From Strongyloides papillosus (lineage: Eukaryota; Nematoda; Chromadorea; Rhabditida; Strongyloididae), in NCBI GenBank assembly GCA_005656395.1, contig SRSI01000031.1:620001-684000 (forward strand): a stretch of 64,000 nucleotides of DNA, given 5' to 3'. The notes beneath the pieces were generated by a model. The model searched no databases and had not been told where the DNA came from. It saw nothing but the letters and a program-made list of their open reading frames with translations. The first letter of the stretch is position 1; the number at the start of each line of letters is the position of its first letter. The translations under genes and the position numbers were made by a program. Below are positions 46,581 through 60,900 of this stretch, piece after piece.

Positions 46581-48268
46581 TTATACTCTTAAAAGGATTC
46601 CTTCCATTGATTTTAATGTTATGGATCCTGTTTTAATATCAATATTTTCACGTGGAATAGGGTCATCGAGACCATATGATGTTGTAATTACTTGTATGAG
46701 TTCTTTATCAACAAGAAATTTATCTTCTACTCTTAAAGTTTTTTCTGGTGTTGAGGGGGTATTAAGATTAAGAGCAAGAATATAAATTTTTCCAGCAGTA
46801 TCCTTTAAATATCTATAAACATATAATATACCATTTTCTAAGATAACATCAGTTGTACCAATTTTTAATATATCTTCACGTTCCTTTAACTTTGTCATTT
46901 TTTGGAATATTCTTGACATTCCACCCATTTTATGAAGACTGTCATAGGCATTAACTTTGTCGGCATTTTTTGCTTTTCCAAATATTAATCCTCCTTCAGC
47001 TGTAGAGAAACCATTGTGATTGTCATTATTCCATGACATAATTGGCATTTGTTTGGCATTTGGTGATTGACTTGTTTGTAAACCATACTCATCACCATAA
47101 TTAATTTTTAATGATCCCGGTAAAATCAATTGAAGCATAGTAAGAAGATTGACAGTTTTCTCTGTTTCCTGACCAATTCTACCGTCTAATCTTTCTGATT
47201 CATTCTCCAATAAACTCCACATAACTTTTTTTGACGTTTGATTGTTTATTCCACTATTTACATTTGAGTAGATACACTTAGGAAGATTTTTAAGAGAACA
47301 GGACTTTGTAAAAATTGGGTAAATAAAATAGGTTTCTGGAGTTTCTTCTTTAATTGACTTGTCGGTATATACTACAAATTCTTTTGGTGTATTTTGTTTA
47401 ATTGATTTGACTAATTTTCCAACACTTTCACCATCAATGTTTTTTGGATTTCTAAGATATACTCCATCAGCACCAAGATCAGTGAATTTTTTTACAACAG
47501 ACAATAATTTCTCATTTACATCACGATTAGACAAATTTAATATACCATTATTAATGTCACTGAAATATTCTTTGTATTTATTTGATCCATTTTTTTGTGC
47601 CTCAATCATCCAATTACTTTTCATACCAACACTTAAAGGAATATCGGCAATAAATTTAATGTTCTCATAGTGAGTATCAGCAATTAATTGTTTTAATGAT
47701 TCTTCATCCCCAAATCTTTCATCTATTTTATCAAAATCAACTACATCCGTAACATCAAAGTCATCCTTATCCGTCTTGATTATTGGTCCGGGCCAAATAG
47801 AATCAACACCAATTTTTCTAAGGTAATGTAGCTTCTGAGAGACACCTTTATAATCTCCAACACCGTCACCGTCAGAATCATAAAATGTTGGAACAAACAA
47901 CTGATAAGAGATAGAATTTTCATACCAAGATTGTGCATTTGTATTTCTTGCACATTTCGGTGATAATACTACAATAAGAATTGCTCCAATAAACATTGCA
48001 GCCCAAATTATCCAAAAAAGAATAAAAGAAAAGAAACGGATGTATTTCCAGAATGGGTCATTTCTATATTCCTCTAATTGCTCCTTAGTTAGACCTATAA
48101 TTTTAGTTGGTATTGATACTTCAACATCACCATCACACTTAAAGAAGAAAAATATTTTTAATAACAATTAAAACTTACTGGAACAAATTTTACTGAACCC
48201 AATTCTGGGTTATTATCTTTTGAAAATGTTTCACTTCCAGAAGACATAAGTGATTCATTAGCAGCCAT
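46581..48268 (-). CDS. 4F2hc/CD98hc-like amino-acid transporter heavy chain (SLC3 family)
   Basis: Exons 48179-48268 and 46581-48137 (41-bp intron, phase 0) give 548 aa of type II membrane protein. The cytoplasmic N-terminus (about 1-55) precedes one transmembrane helix (about 57-82, FFSFILFWIIWAAMFIGAIL) and then a Cys (SPKCARN). In the SLC3 family a Cys at this place forms the disulphide to the SLC7 light chain. The ectodomain is an alpha-amylase-like barrel: WYENSISYQLFVPTFYDSD, GDYKGVSQKLHYLRKIGV. The catalytic residues are gone, because the GFRxD nucleophile position reads GVYLRNP. It is therefore a chaperone subunit, not a glycosidase. C. elegans relatives are the atgp genes. A TTTTAG about 43 nt upstream of the ATG may be a spliced-leader acceptor. 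Confidence 0.85.
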
Positions 48269-50365
48269 ATTTGTCCTTTTATAGTTTTAAGATAGGGTGG
48301 TTCTTCTATCTAAAATTAATTTATTTAATTTTTTTATCTATCATTGTAACATATATTATAATATTATATTATATCAAAGAACAAAATAAAGTGCATCCAT
48401 ATAACATACGAAGTATAGGTAAAAAATAAAATAACGATAGTCGTTAAGGTATAATTGATAGGTATTTTAAACAAGGTGCTTAATTATCATTATTGTTAAT
48501 TACATTATTTGATTTTTATGTATACGTTACAGGTAAATGAACAAGGAATTTAATCAAAGAATGAAAAAAAATGCGGAAAGAGAGAGAATTTATTTTAGAT
48601 TGCATAATAAATTTTATTACATTAGAAAAATCGTACTTTAAATAATGAGTATGTGTAAAAAAAATTACATAAAGATAGCTAGTAAAGATAAATATTTTAT
48701 TATGTGGTTTTAAATGCGTTGTCTTTAACATAAAATATAACTTCTATATGCTTAAAATATTAGTAAATAGGAAATTCATAATAAAATATAATGTCTGCTT
48801 TTTGGATGTTAAAAACAAATTTTATGAAAAGTTTGATTAAAATATTTAAGAATAAGAAAAGAGAATTATTTATTTCACTTAAACTTTTATATGCTATATA
48901 GAATTGATGTAACGGAAGATTTTAAAAAAGATAGGAAAAAGAACTTGAAATATTTTGTAAATAATAAATTTTATTCAACAAGGAAAAATATTTTCATAAA
49001 AATATAGTGAAAAAGTTTTAGAAAATGTTTGTCATTATTTCTCTTTTAACTTATATCACACAATTTATGACTATATACATTATATAATGGAATATTATAC
49101 TATAGTTAAATTAAAAGATGAAAAATAAACCTCGGATAAATATTGATAATAACTTAGCAAATACCTATCATTTATCAAAATATTTTATAATTCTATTTAA
49201 TGTTTTAAAGCTTAAGGGTAGTAGTAAAAATAATATCAATAAATAAATAATTTTCTTGAAATAAAATACTAAGAATATGGGGTGTCAAATGGGGTAGGAT
49301 AATATAAATTTTACTTATACTTGTTGAATATAAATGGATAATTGTTCAATATTAACTACTATTAAGCTTTTCCTAAAAATTTTTGAAGAAGTTTAATGAG
49401 AGCTAATGAGGCATAATATACACATATATACCCTATATTTAATAAGAAATTTTAATCTTATACATAATATTAAAAGGGCAAACAAATTGGAATTAATTAA
49501 TATAAGCATAAATTAATTTTATTATTGTCTACGCTTCACAACTGGCACTTCTTCTCACATTACTTGTTAATTTAATGCTTCAATTAAAATTATGACATCT
49601 ATAGTATGGATATCTTTTTTAATATAGGAAATCAAATCAATCTTTATCTTTATAAATAAAAATATCGGTATATTAAAAGATAAATAATAATATTAAGCTT
49701 TTGAGTAAAAATCACTATTAAATGACAATATCACTCATCAATCATTTTTATTTGATCTTCCAAATAAAGTTTATACAATCTCAACTTTCATTACCTGTAG
49801 TAAGCTTAAGCTTAACACTCAAGAGCACTCTATATTAAAAAGAATTACGTATGTAAATACGGAGGATAGTTGATGTATAGATGGGTTTACAAAATACAAT
49901 ATATCTCTTAATTATAATAAATTTGATCAAATAAAGGTATTTAAATGGAACAAAAAACAAATAATGTTATATAGAACACTTTTTATATAATGATATTCTT
50001 ACAAGATAAATAAGTATAGTAAAACTTTTAAAGAATGAACTCTAAGTAACACAATGTAAGTAATGACATTCATTCCATATACAGATAATTACTGATTATC
50101 ATAAAGACAATCTTAATATCCAACCTCTCTTGAAATAAACAATTTATTACTATACTTTTATCGATATTACTTATATGACATTGATATAACTTTTGTTATG
50201 CATATTTTATATCACTTCTATTCAATAGAAAGGAAAAAAAAACAAAAGCAGATTATCATAATCAATCTAAGTATATACTTACTGTATATTTAAATTAAAA
50301 AAAAAGCTTTAAATGTATATTTTTATTTAAATAATATGTAATAAAAAACAATTGTAATATTTTTG
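48269..50365. other. Intergenic, AT-rich, no gene seen
   Basis: About 2.1 kb without a supported gene. The left part is the upstream region of the CD98hc-like gene. Confidence 0.5.
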
Positions 50366-50533
50366 TTAAATCAAAGTATAAAGCAATGTATTTTTTGAAC
50401 AATAATGACAATCCCAAAATTCATCAGAAAGGCAATCCTGTTGTGGTGAACAAGTGACATTATAAGGTTTGCCATAAATAGTAGTGCTTATAGTGAATAA
50501 AATAAAAAGTAACAAAGTAAGGTACTTTAACAT
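50366..50533 (-). CDS. Small secreted cysteine peptide
   Basis: A single exon of 55 codons plus stop. Residues 1-21 (MLKYLTLLLFILFTISTTIY) form a clean signal peptide ending at YG. The mature part of about 34 residues contains four cysteines in the pattern CSPQQDC, WDCHYC, enough for two disulphides. There is no homology I recognise. It is isolated between the CD98hc-like gene and ALG12, on the opposite strand to ALG12, with its own AT-rich 5' flank. It could be a neuropeptide-like, antimicrobial or host-interaction peptide; none of these is shown. A further 3' exon cannot be excluded. Confidence 0.5.
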   Translation of the reverse strand: MLKYLTLLLFILFTISTTIYGKPYNVTCSPQQDCLSDEFWDCHYCSKNTLLYTLI

Positions 50534-51043
50534 TATATTTTAAATAATATTAAAATGTTTAGTAATAACAATGTTTTATATACACTGATTCCTATATTTA
50601 CAAAGTGGTATTTTAAAAGGTGATTAAACGATATGTATTTGTCGAATTATTAGCAATAAAAAAATGAAAAAAAGGTAGTGCAAAAAGGGTTAATGTAATT
50701 TTTGTTATGACAAATTTTATTTGCATAAGAAATTTATTACTTAAAAACTTTTCTTTATAAAATAATTATATTACATAAAGTTGTTTGTTTAGCATTTAAA
50801 AAACGTTTTAGAACAAGATATTTGAGTGATACCAATGCTTATTTATGCAAAAATTCTAATTCATGAATTACACAATATTGAAACGATTTTTAATTATTTT
50901 GATTGCATAACCAGATTTTAAAAATGTTTTATCAAATAAAATTTTTAAATGATATAAATATCTCAAAAAGAGTATAGTGGAAGAGCGTTTAGGAGGTACA
51001 TTTTTGAATGTTGGTGACTTTTTTCAATTTTCTAAGTTAAGGA
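50534..51043. other. Shared upstream region of two divergent genes
   Basis: 510 bp between the small secreted peptide gene (-) and ALG12 (+). Nothing specific was recognised. Confidence 0.4.
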
Positions 51044-52575
51044 ATGGATAATATTAAGTCATCTGAATGGTTATTGTTTATAATTTTGCTATTTAATATT
51101 ATTTTGGTACCTTTTACAAAAGTAGAGGAAAGTTTTAACACAAATGCTATTCATGATGTTTTATATCATAAATGGGATATCTCTGAGGTTTGTTTAGATG
51201 AATAAACAATTATTTACAATATTACTCATTCTTTTAGTATGATCATCACGAATTTCCAGGTGTTGTTCCAAGAACCTTTTTCTTCCCAGTTGTTTTTGGT
51301 TTGATATTATCACCATTTATATCAATAATTAACATATTTCATGGTTTAAAAATTTATGGATTGTATTTAACCCGTATCGGTATTGGAATTTCTCTTCTCA
51401 TATCTTTTCTTAATTTTGCCAGAACAATTGAGAAACACTTTGGAAAAGAAACAGCATTATTTTTACGTCTTATTACAGCTTCACAATTTCACTTCCTATT
51501 TTATGCATCACGTCCTCTTCCGAACACATTTGCTTTTATACCAATCCTCTATATTTATTCTTTAATACTGGATGGAAGATATTCACGTGCTATTAAAATA
51601 GCTACTTTTACAACATTTGTAATCAGATTTGATACAATTTTACTGTTTGGACCTTTGTTTATTCCTATTTTACTTGCAAAAAAGATTAAATTTACATCAG
51701 CTTTTTATAATGGGATTACAAGTTTGGTTGTTTCATTGCTAATTACAATACCATTGGATTCATTATTGTGGAAGAGATTAATTTATCCAGAAGGAGAAGT
51801 AATTATGTTTAATGTTATAGAAAATAAGAGCCATTTGTATGGAACTTCACCATTTTATTGGTATTTCTTATCAGCTCTTCCAAGAGCTCTACAAACATCC
51901 ATTATACTAGTACCTTTTGGGGTGTATTTTGAGAAAAGAATTCGTAATTTATTTTTTTCTACAGTGACGTTTATAGTATTATTCTCATTTTTACCTCACA
52001 AAGAATTAAGATTCATAATTTATACTATTCCAATATTTAATGTTATCGGGGGAATTTTTATTGCCCGTGCATGGATTAATAGAAAAAAATCACTTATCAA
52101 AACCCTTTTTGCATATGGTTTACTTTCCCATTTAATTTTAAATTCAATCATTACATTTTTTATGATTTATGTTTCTTCAAGAAACTATGCTGGTGGTGAT
52201 GCACTTAGTCACCTTCAATATTTACAAAGATTTGATAAAAATAAACATATAAAAGTTCATATTGATGAATTTGCTGCTCAAACAGGAATTTCTAAGTTTT
52301 TGCACTTTTATGATAAATGGGAGTATAATAAAACGGAATCAATTCAATTAGATGGTGAAGCATTAAAAGATTTTCATTTCATAATACTTGGGGATTACAA
52401 CAAAGATGCTAAGAAAATAGGTCTAACTGTTTTTGGAAAAACTCATCGTCAATACTTCTCAGTTGAAGCTTTTCATAAAGTTAATATCGTTAAAACTAAA
52501 AAATTCCCATATTATGTTCCGCGTATAATGTTTATGGATAAACTTGTTGTATTACGCAGAAAGGGTGATGCTTAA
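51044..52575 (+). CDS. algn-12: ALG12 dolichyl-P-Man alpha-1,6-mannosyltransferase
   Basis: Exons 51044-51187 and 51238-52575 (50-bp intron, phase 0) give 493 aa. The first exon restores the signature start of the GT22 family (TKVEESFN, then HDVLYH), followed across the junction by YDHHEFPGVVPRTFF. A multi-pass membrane body follows, with PLDSLLWKRLIYPEGEV, NKSHLYGTSPFYWYF, SALPRAL and HKELRFIIY, the blocks typical of ALG12. The enzyme adds the eighth mannose (alpha-1,6) to the dolichol-linked N-glycan precursor in the ER lumen. Its stop is 53 bp from the stop of the convergent WD40 gene, so the 3' UTRs probably overlap. Confidence 0.92.
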
Positions 52576-52628
52576 ATATTAATTTACTTTTATTAGTAAT
52601 AAAAAAAATTAATTTACATAATATTTAT

Positions 52629-53874
52629 TTATACATGCAATATTTCAAAAGATTTATCAAAAGCGATACATATCCAGTCGGAATGTTTAGTACCCCAAAA
52701 TATGTTAGAAATTTCACCTTCAGCACTATATGTCCTCCATGATATACCATCGCTACTATCTTCTTTTAGTTGCCATATTAATGCTTGTTTGTCACCACCA
52801 CCAGAACATATGTTCCATTTTGAGGATTGAGACCATGCAATTGCATTAATATTGGACAAAACATTTTCGCATTTCTTCATTAATGTACATGGCTTCCTTA
52901 TATCGATAATAGATATTCGATTGCTATTTGATGCTAGTGTTGCTAAGTAATTTTCACTTGTTGGATTCCATTGAACTCTAACTAATGGAAGTTTGCTAGG
53001 TTCTTCATATAATATAGTTGAACTTTTTAAATCTCTCACATCAAAAAGGCGTACACTCGAATCAGAACCTGCTGATACAAATGTATCTTTACCTGCGTTA
53101 TATGGACCAAAAGCAAAATCATTTACAGAGTTATCGTGAGCAATTAATTGTTTATGTACAGTACCTATAGAAGCGGTTGTTCCTATAACTTGTCCTGTTT
53201 CAATTTGCCATATTACGCAAGTTGTATCAGTTGATGAAACACCAACTAGCGTTGGATCAACACGATTCCAATCCATAGATGTATATGGTCCTTTATATTC
53301 TGTATTAAGTTTCTAAAAAATATTAATTGTTACTACTATTATATAATAACTAGATATTATTTACCGAATGAAGTTTTCCAACAAATGATATTTTTCCATC
53401 ATCATTAACTTTATAAAGTTTGAGACAATCTGATGTGGTACATATTAATTCATTTTGAAGTGAGGGATCAGGACTAAATACAATTTTTGTAGCGGGAAAT
53501 TCGTGATCAATTGTATCTTTTAATTCAAATTTATTAATTTCATCATTAATATCAACAATTTGTAATTTATTTTTATAAAAATTTTCTTTAGATAAGTGAA
53601 TACTACCTATACATACGCGGATTCTATCTTTATTTGACATGGCTATACTGTATAGTGGGTGATCTGATGTAAATCTATATACTTCATTTCTTTTATTACA
53701 ACCATTAACCATTGATGGTTGTTGAATAGGTGTTGTTGGAACACCATTAACTGTTCCTGTTATGAGTTGTTGCATCATTTCTGGATTCATAACATTAGCA
53801 GGAATACTTCCCCGCCTTAGCATTGTATTTGCCATTATAGGATTATTTATGTAACCGTTTTGCATAGTTAACAT
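52629..53874 (-). CDS. WD40 protein, WDR68/DCAF7 (AN11) type
   Basis: Exons 53365-53874 and 52629-53312 (52-bp intron, phase 0) give 397 aa. An N-terminal segment of about 60 residues rich in Asn, Met and Pro precedes the beta-propeller. Diagnostic stretches of the WDR68 family are present: SSTDTTCVIWQIETGQV, QLIAHDNSVNDFAFG, SAGSDSSVRLFDVRDL, NYLATLASN, GGGDKQALIWQL, AEGEISNIFWG and a final FEILHV. Known members are scaffolds for DYRK kinases and cullin-4 ligases, and the C. elegans relatives are swan-1 and swan-2. Another in-frame Met (53865) could serve as start. A TTTTTAG acceptor about 40 nt upstream suggests trans-splicing. Confidence 0.9.
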
Positions 53875-56800
53875 TAAATTAAATATAAGAAATTTAGTTA
53901 GAAATTAATTATACTAAAAATTGCATAATCCAATATTACAGTGGCATACAAAAAAAAGTTATGAGTTATTTCAGTTTCGTGACTTAATTTGTGTACGAGA
54001 TTCCAAGTTGTATAAGACTTTAAATCGTTACAAGAATTATCGTTACGTTTAAATAAAATATCGGAATACTATAAAATTTTTATTATTATAATCTGAATTG
54101 GAAAGCGACAGTGAGAAGATTGATATGTTGGAAATTTAATCTACGGGAATTTTTATAAAATTTCTTTAAATTCAAAAACTTGCAAATGTATATATATATG
54201 ATAAATAAAATATTAGATTATTTGGATGATCTTATAGACCTCGTGTTATTTACCTTTTTTAAATTTTGGACTTCGAGAATACAATAACAATTTTGAATCA
54301 CATGACAGAATTTGAAAAATTTTTGGAATATAAACAAATTCCTCAATATTATTTAATTAAAATGTGACAACATTTAACTATAAATGATTAATAGCTGAAT
54401 GCCCTTTTTACTTTAAGACACCTAAATTACTAGTATATCACTTCGTATTCCTTCCTCCTTTGATATATATTACCTCGAATGATCAATTTATAAAATACTT
54501 TTCAGTGTCAGTGACTTAAATCAATCTGCATGTTATAAAAAGGCAAAAGTTAGGTTCAGATAATTTGTAATTTTATATAGTTAAAAATGACATGTTTGAT
54601 TATACTTTTATTTATATCTCTCTCTTTATAAAAGATTAGACTTTTTTTGCATCAAGTATTTTAATACATTCAACCCCCCGTAATAGAGTTTTTTCATTCT
54701 ATTAATATCTGTCTGCAATTGCTTATCTATACAGTTTGATAAAATAGCAGATGGAATAAGTATGATTACTATTTTAGTTGCCCTTCATATGCATTTTATA
54801 TGGTTAATCTATGATCCCCAATTTTATATATTCATTGGACAAATGTATTATGGTCTTCAATTATTTAACACTAATAATGTCCATCACATTGGAAAATGTT
54901 ATTCGGAGAGGCAATTTAACGCTTTATCTTGAACATTGGTCATTTAAGTATATTTATGTTATGTTTTTAGAAGATGAAAACAATAGCTATTCTGCTAATT
55001 GACATTGGCATAGAATATTTTAAATGATATTTTATAACACATACCAAAGAACATGCATAATTTTCACCTAATTTGATTGTAATTTTTTTGTTATCTATCA
55101 AAAATTGTTTTCTTTTAAATATCTTATCATTTTATTATATTAATATATGCTATTATCTCTAGTAAGCTCCTCAGCTGACCATTTTAATGGTGTAACACCA
55201 ATAATTTATCAGTTCAAAATAAAAATATTACTATTCCTTAACGATATAATCTATAGAATGTTTGTAGAAACAACATTTTCTTATAACATCTCAGTAATAC
55301 TTGAAAAATGACAGAAGAGTATCAAGGCAAAAAGTCATGTGCTCCGATTTGGCCTAACAACAAAACTATTAATTTTCCTAGTATTTTATCTCTCCCTCTC
55401 CTAGCATATGGTGATAAATACAATTTAACATTTATAATTTCATCTGTTCACTTTACTTTTTTTAAAACTTTAATTATACATTTTCTAATAGATTACTTAA
55501 AATTAAAAAAAGTATGTTTTAATTTTTTTTAGGTTATTGTCAAATCTAAATTGCCAAAACTCTTGTCAAAAATATTAATTTCATACACTACTGTAACATT
55601 AATACTACCATTATTATTTTTTTTTACTACATAAGAAATTCATTTTTGTCGGTAAGTTTTATACGTTTTTAATTCTCATGGAGAGTATGCATTTTATTAT
55701 ATAAATAATAATTTTTTATATAAATATCTACATAGCAATTATCTTGTTATTTTGGATAATTTGAATGTAAATAAGTTATATTAATTTAAAAATCTCATAT
55801 AATATGTTTTCTGGTACTTTGCTAAAATGTATTAAAAATAGTTGCTATTGTATAGGATTCCTTTAGACTTTTAAAATTTGTTGCCTTTTTTTGCCACATG
55901 ACTTATTTATTTGAAAAAAAAATTGAATTATTTTAATACGAATAAGTTTTGTTGTAAATACAATATATAAGGGCGATAAATAATAAAAGTTATATTATTA
56001 GATTATTTAAATATACTTTTTTCTGCTTAGTTATTTTATATTAATAAATTTTTAATCTAAAAGATGGATAATTTTTTTCCCTTTTTACACTCACATGATT
56101 CCGTCTACCTCATTATGAGTGATTGTTTCAATTGAATTTGAATCTTATTTAATTGTAAAGAGAGATTGCGTCCCTTAATAATATATCTTATGACATTGTT
56201 TATTTGAAATAATAAAGAGAGAAAGAAAATTATAGTTTAAGAAACTGCTTTGAAGGTTGTTACAATAACAAAGTAATATTTATTACATTTTGGCCATTCA
56301 AAAAAAATCTTTAGTTGATGCCCTTTAAATTTTACATTTTAAATCAACTAATAGTTTTGGTCATTAATCTTTTAAAAATTATTTTTATTGTATGTAAAGA
56401 GAGAAAAATTGAGAGATAGAAATAGATAGACCATTTTTAATATAATAATAATAAAGATGATTATATAATTTAAAGTATAAGAAAAATGATTTCTGATTAT
56501 GTTTATTTGAGCCTTTTTTTTAGTATAGAAATGATGTGATGGGGTAATTCAAATAAAAACTAAAATAACTTTAAAAAATATATTATATTTATCATTTTTT
56601 CTATCATTATCTACACAAATATTTCTCTCTCACATATTCTTTTCATTCAACTAGAAAAGGCTATAATGAAGGTTATAAGTTTTTTATTTATGTTAATAGT
56701 ATGAGAAAAAAAAAGGTATATTTCCTTTCTGTAAAAGATTATAAAGCAAGGTAAATATAAAAAGTGGAGAATTTTATTTACAAGGTTTTGATAGAAAGGG

Positions 56801-57603
56801 TTATTTTTAATAAAATAAGAGATAAGGAATTATTGTTCTTTAAAGATGGTTAAGTAAAACAAAAAGTATCTTACGTGTCAAATATAAAAGTAAAGTAACT
56901 GTGTAAATAAGTTTCTTCCTTACTTTTATTTTGAGAATAAAAACTTTTCTTATTTATTTTATTCAATATTTTTGGTCCATTAAAGATACATTATACTTCT
57001 TATTTTTTTGAGTTGTTTAAAGTATATAAAAAAAGTTTTTACTTATACGAAAAAAGCGTAATTATAAGAAGAGGGTGATGGGAGTTAAAGAAGAAGAATC
57101 ATTTGAGATACAGATAATATAACATGTTTATTTATAAATTTAAATGGTAATATCCATAGATAATTTTTTACTGTTAATCTTTTTTAAAAATATATTTAAT
57201 AAGGAAGTTTGATTGATCTATTTTATTTATAATATATTCCATGCTCTACATACACAACATCCATCAATTAGTTGAATTTACAACATTCACCATATTAAAC
57301 TTGATATTTGTGCACATTTTCTTTTCAATGGTTTAGAATTTTCTAGAACATTATTATTTACTGTTTTAGCATATATGTTATTTCTTCAACAGAAATTATA
57401 AGTGGCTTCTATGAACATGATAGGGTATCTATGTTAAATTATATAATGTAAATTTCTCATCATAAATAATTATTATTTATTAAATATTTTAAATATATAA
57501 TTTAATTATTGTTCTAATAAAAAGAAGTTTTAGATGTGCATATTAGAAATATATTAACTTTGAGAGTATCAATCTTGCAGATGACTTTAACATTTTTCCT
57601 AAA

Positions 57604-57720
57604 CTCTTAAATTAAAATCTCCTTAAAATCACGTCATCCGAAAGGATCATGACATTTAGGATGTTTTTATTTTATTTATTTTATAAAGACGTCGGCAAGG
57701 AGATTTTAAAGATTTAAGAC
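57604..57720. repeat. Hairpin-forming inverted repeat (117 bp)
   Basis: The arms 57604-57635 and 57688-57720 pair over about 30 bp, with TTAAAATCTCCTT facing AAGGAGATTTTAA as the core and ACGTC/GACGT inside it. Within the loop ATCC-GAAA-GGAT forms a second stem with a GNRA tetraloop. It could be a MITE, a small-RNA precursor or another structured RNA. Confidence 0.5.
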
Positions 57721-57918
57721 GTGTCATTATGTCAGAAGTAGGAGAACTCCACCTTATGAAAATCTTATATATATGACGTTACTCCAGTTTAGCCCTTTGT
57801 TTTCTATATTCTGAAAATGTATATCAAATAAATGAATTTCTCATTCTTCTTTTTTGTATAAAATGATTTTACAGAAAAATCAAATAATTTTCTGTGTTAC
57901 TTCCTCCTTATTATACTA

Positions 57919-57923
<5 letters not shown>

Positions 57924-57956
<33 letters not shown>
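57924..57956. repeat. (TA)n microsatellite
   Basis: About 14-15 consecutive TA units in an otherwise ordinary AT-rich intergenic stretch. Confidence 0.9.
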
Positions 57957-57958
<2 letters not shown>

Positions 57959-60900
57959 TTGTGAAAGGGGGAAGTATTGAAAAGATTTATTCTATAATAC
58001 AATTTATGATTTGAATTACTACTAATATTATAGGCAATTGAAAATGTACATTCTTAGTTGTAGTAGTTTCGTTTCATTAACATATGCTGTTCTCCATCTT
58101 TTAACTCCACCTTTTTCTAACCCTTATTTTGGTCTATTCCTCTTTCCTCATAAACAGTCACTTACTCAAACGGTAAATGTTATTTTGGAATCGTCTTACT
58201 CTAAAACTAATATATTGTAAGATTTTAATAACAAAACACATTTTACCATTATATGTAACTTTTATAATGTACGTTGTATATATTATTTTCCCTTCTTATC
58301 ATATTTATGTATTCTTCATTCCGTATATTTTTAAATTATTATTAATGGTAAAATATTAGATACAAGTGTTAAAAATAGACGATACAAGTACGATCTGTTA
58401 ATATCAAGGACAACATCAAGAAAATTTTATTATAAACATGTGTAATACATTTGCCTTTCTTCATAACTTTTAAACTGTGATCGTTGGTCACTCTTAGTAA
58501 TATATTTTTACAACATTTATACCACATTGATAGATTAAAAAGAAAAGATGAAAGAATTTTATTATCATTGTTAAATGAAAATAAATTAAAGGTAATATGA
58601 CTTATATTTTTAAGAATACTAGTTAGTATCTTTTTTTCTTATTATTTTACTTCCTCCAACATCATCACTCATTTGTTCTACTTTGAATGCCGTTGTATGA
58701 GTGTAGTTTGATCAACCATTGATTGTTATTTTTTCATTCTATTTAAAACCTGTTGTTTAGGCGTTTTTTTTATATTAAAAGTTACCTTTAAAGGCAACCA
58801 TAAATACATAGGTAAAATGTTAATTATCCATCTTGTTGTTTACCATCCTAGTACTGAAAAAATATTCTTCATTACTCTTTGTTTTTCGTCATCTATACGT
58901 ATATTTCCTTAATTATAAAAAATTGATACAGGAAAGATTTATTTTTTATCTTTAAAGAGCATTTTTTAGTCTTTATAAGATAAGACCCCTCTTTTTGAAG
59001 CATAATATATCATCACAGATAAAATGGTTTTTCCTCGTTTTAATATTTAGCAATTTGTTTCTTAAGACATTAAACAGCCTTTGAAAATTATGACCAAATG
59101 TTATATCAGGTTATAGTATCTCGTAAACATTAATGCAAAATCTACATGGATAACATGAGCAAAAGTCTCATTTGTCTCATTGACAGAAGGGATTGAAGTG
59201 TATATACTAATATCTTTTGATAGTGAGAATTTTTAAAATTTGGTAGTCAACTATAAATACATAACTTCTTTATTATTCTCAATTTTTTTTTATTTTTTAA
59301 ATGTATTTAGCAAGGCATGATAATGTTGATTAAATATTTTTATTCCAATAAAATTAAATCAATGAGCGTATATATTTCTACTTTTCCTTATTAATGATTA
59401 GATTAACTCTTATTATATAAAATATATATTTTTTTATAAAATAACTTTGAATTTATATTTTATTGCTCTAACATTTGTAGAAAAAACATTGTTTTTGATC
59501 ATAATTTATCAAAATATCATTTTAATGAGTAGTTGTGTTTTTAATTTTGCATAAAAGATTTTATGGGAAGAACAAGTTCAATGAGGATGGATAACTGTTA
59601 TATAGGGGTGTGATTAACACGATAGATGATGTGTTCTTTAAAAAGTGAGGTTATAGATTGTTAAAAGAGTTTTTGGATTGATTAGTTTTTAGGTTTAAAT
59701 TGTACCTACTTTTGTTGAATATTCTTTTTTCTTCACTTTAATCATATAATCATTCGTTTTTTTATCACATATCTAGATGGTAATTTTATTTTTAAACTAA
59801 CAACATCTGAAAAAGTATTCATCAAATATACACAATTTTTTGAATAAAAATAATTAATTTTTCTATATTATTATTATAATGTATAAATAATAATTTTATA
59901 AAAATAGATTTGAAAACTATTTTTTTTACAATTACAAATATGTATTCATTTATTATAACATGTAAATACTAATTTATATTTTCCCTCAGCTAATAGCTAA
60001 ATGGATTTTTTTAGGAATCAAATAAATGACTCATATTTAATATATTTATATTAACTTTTATCATGGAGTTTTCCATTTATACTTTTTAAGTTAAATAACA
60101 TCTATTTTTAAGCACCCCTTTTGTTTGATAGTATTTTTTAAATCATTTTTTTTTCCTTTAAAAATATTTTGGTTAGTAAAACAATAAAATTTATATAAAC
60201 ATATTCTTGTTAAATATATGATATATTTATGAGTAGTACCATTTCATATGTTGTTTTCGGATTAAAGAAAGCATACATTTTTATTCATTCTTAAAAAGGC
60301 TTACTTTGAAATGCAAGTTTTTACGTTCCTAACGCAATATCATAATTGTATCCTTGAAAATATGTAGGTTCAAAAGTAACTCTTACTCTCTTATCCAAAT
60401 TTGTGTTACTGTCTCATCTTACAAAGAAAAGGGTTATTTCTGGCAACGTAGATAGAATAAAACATAAAATATTGATAGCAACTTATCCACTACATATGTA
60501 TATACTCTAAACGTCGAAGAAACCAAAGTAACAGATGGGACCTTTTATACTTTTATAATTTCAGTATTAATCTTGATATATAAAATCAAATCATTTAGAT
60601 TATCATACTCTTTTTTTTAACTTCAGTTTTATCAAACTGTACATACATTTAAAAGTTATTCTTATAAAATATCAATTAATAAGTATCATTTTATAGAAGA
60701 AGGAAATTAAAATTGAATGAAAATTTGAATTTTATACCTAGTTAATTTATACTTCTATTGACAAAGGGTCGCTTTTCTCTTATTGTTAAAAACATTGATA
60801 ATAGTATATATAGGCTAATTGTATAGTGGCTTTTTTTTCATTTAAACCGATAAAATTATTTTATTAGTTGTTAACAAAAATTTATAAAATATATAATAAT

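Noticed and set aside
55308..55532. ATG frame of 74 codons ending near a GTATGT site
   Set aside because: The only following acceptor would make an intron of about 21 bp, too short, and no domain is visible.
58038..58220. 60-codon frame with a hydrophobic start
   Set aside because: Its start is not an ATG, and composition is typical of chance frames in this region.
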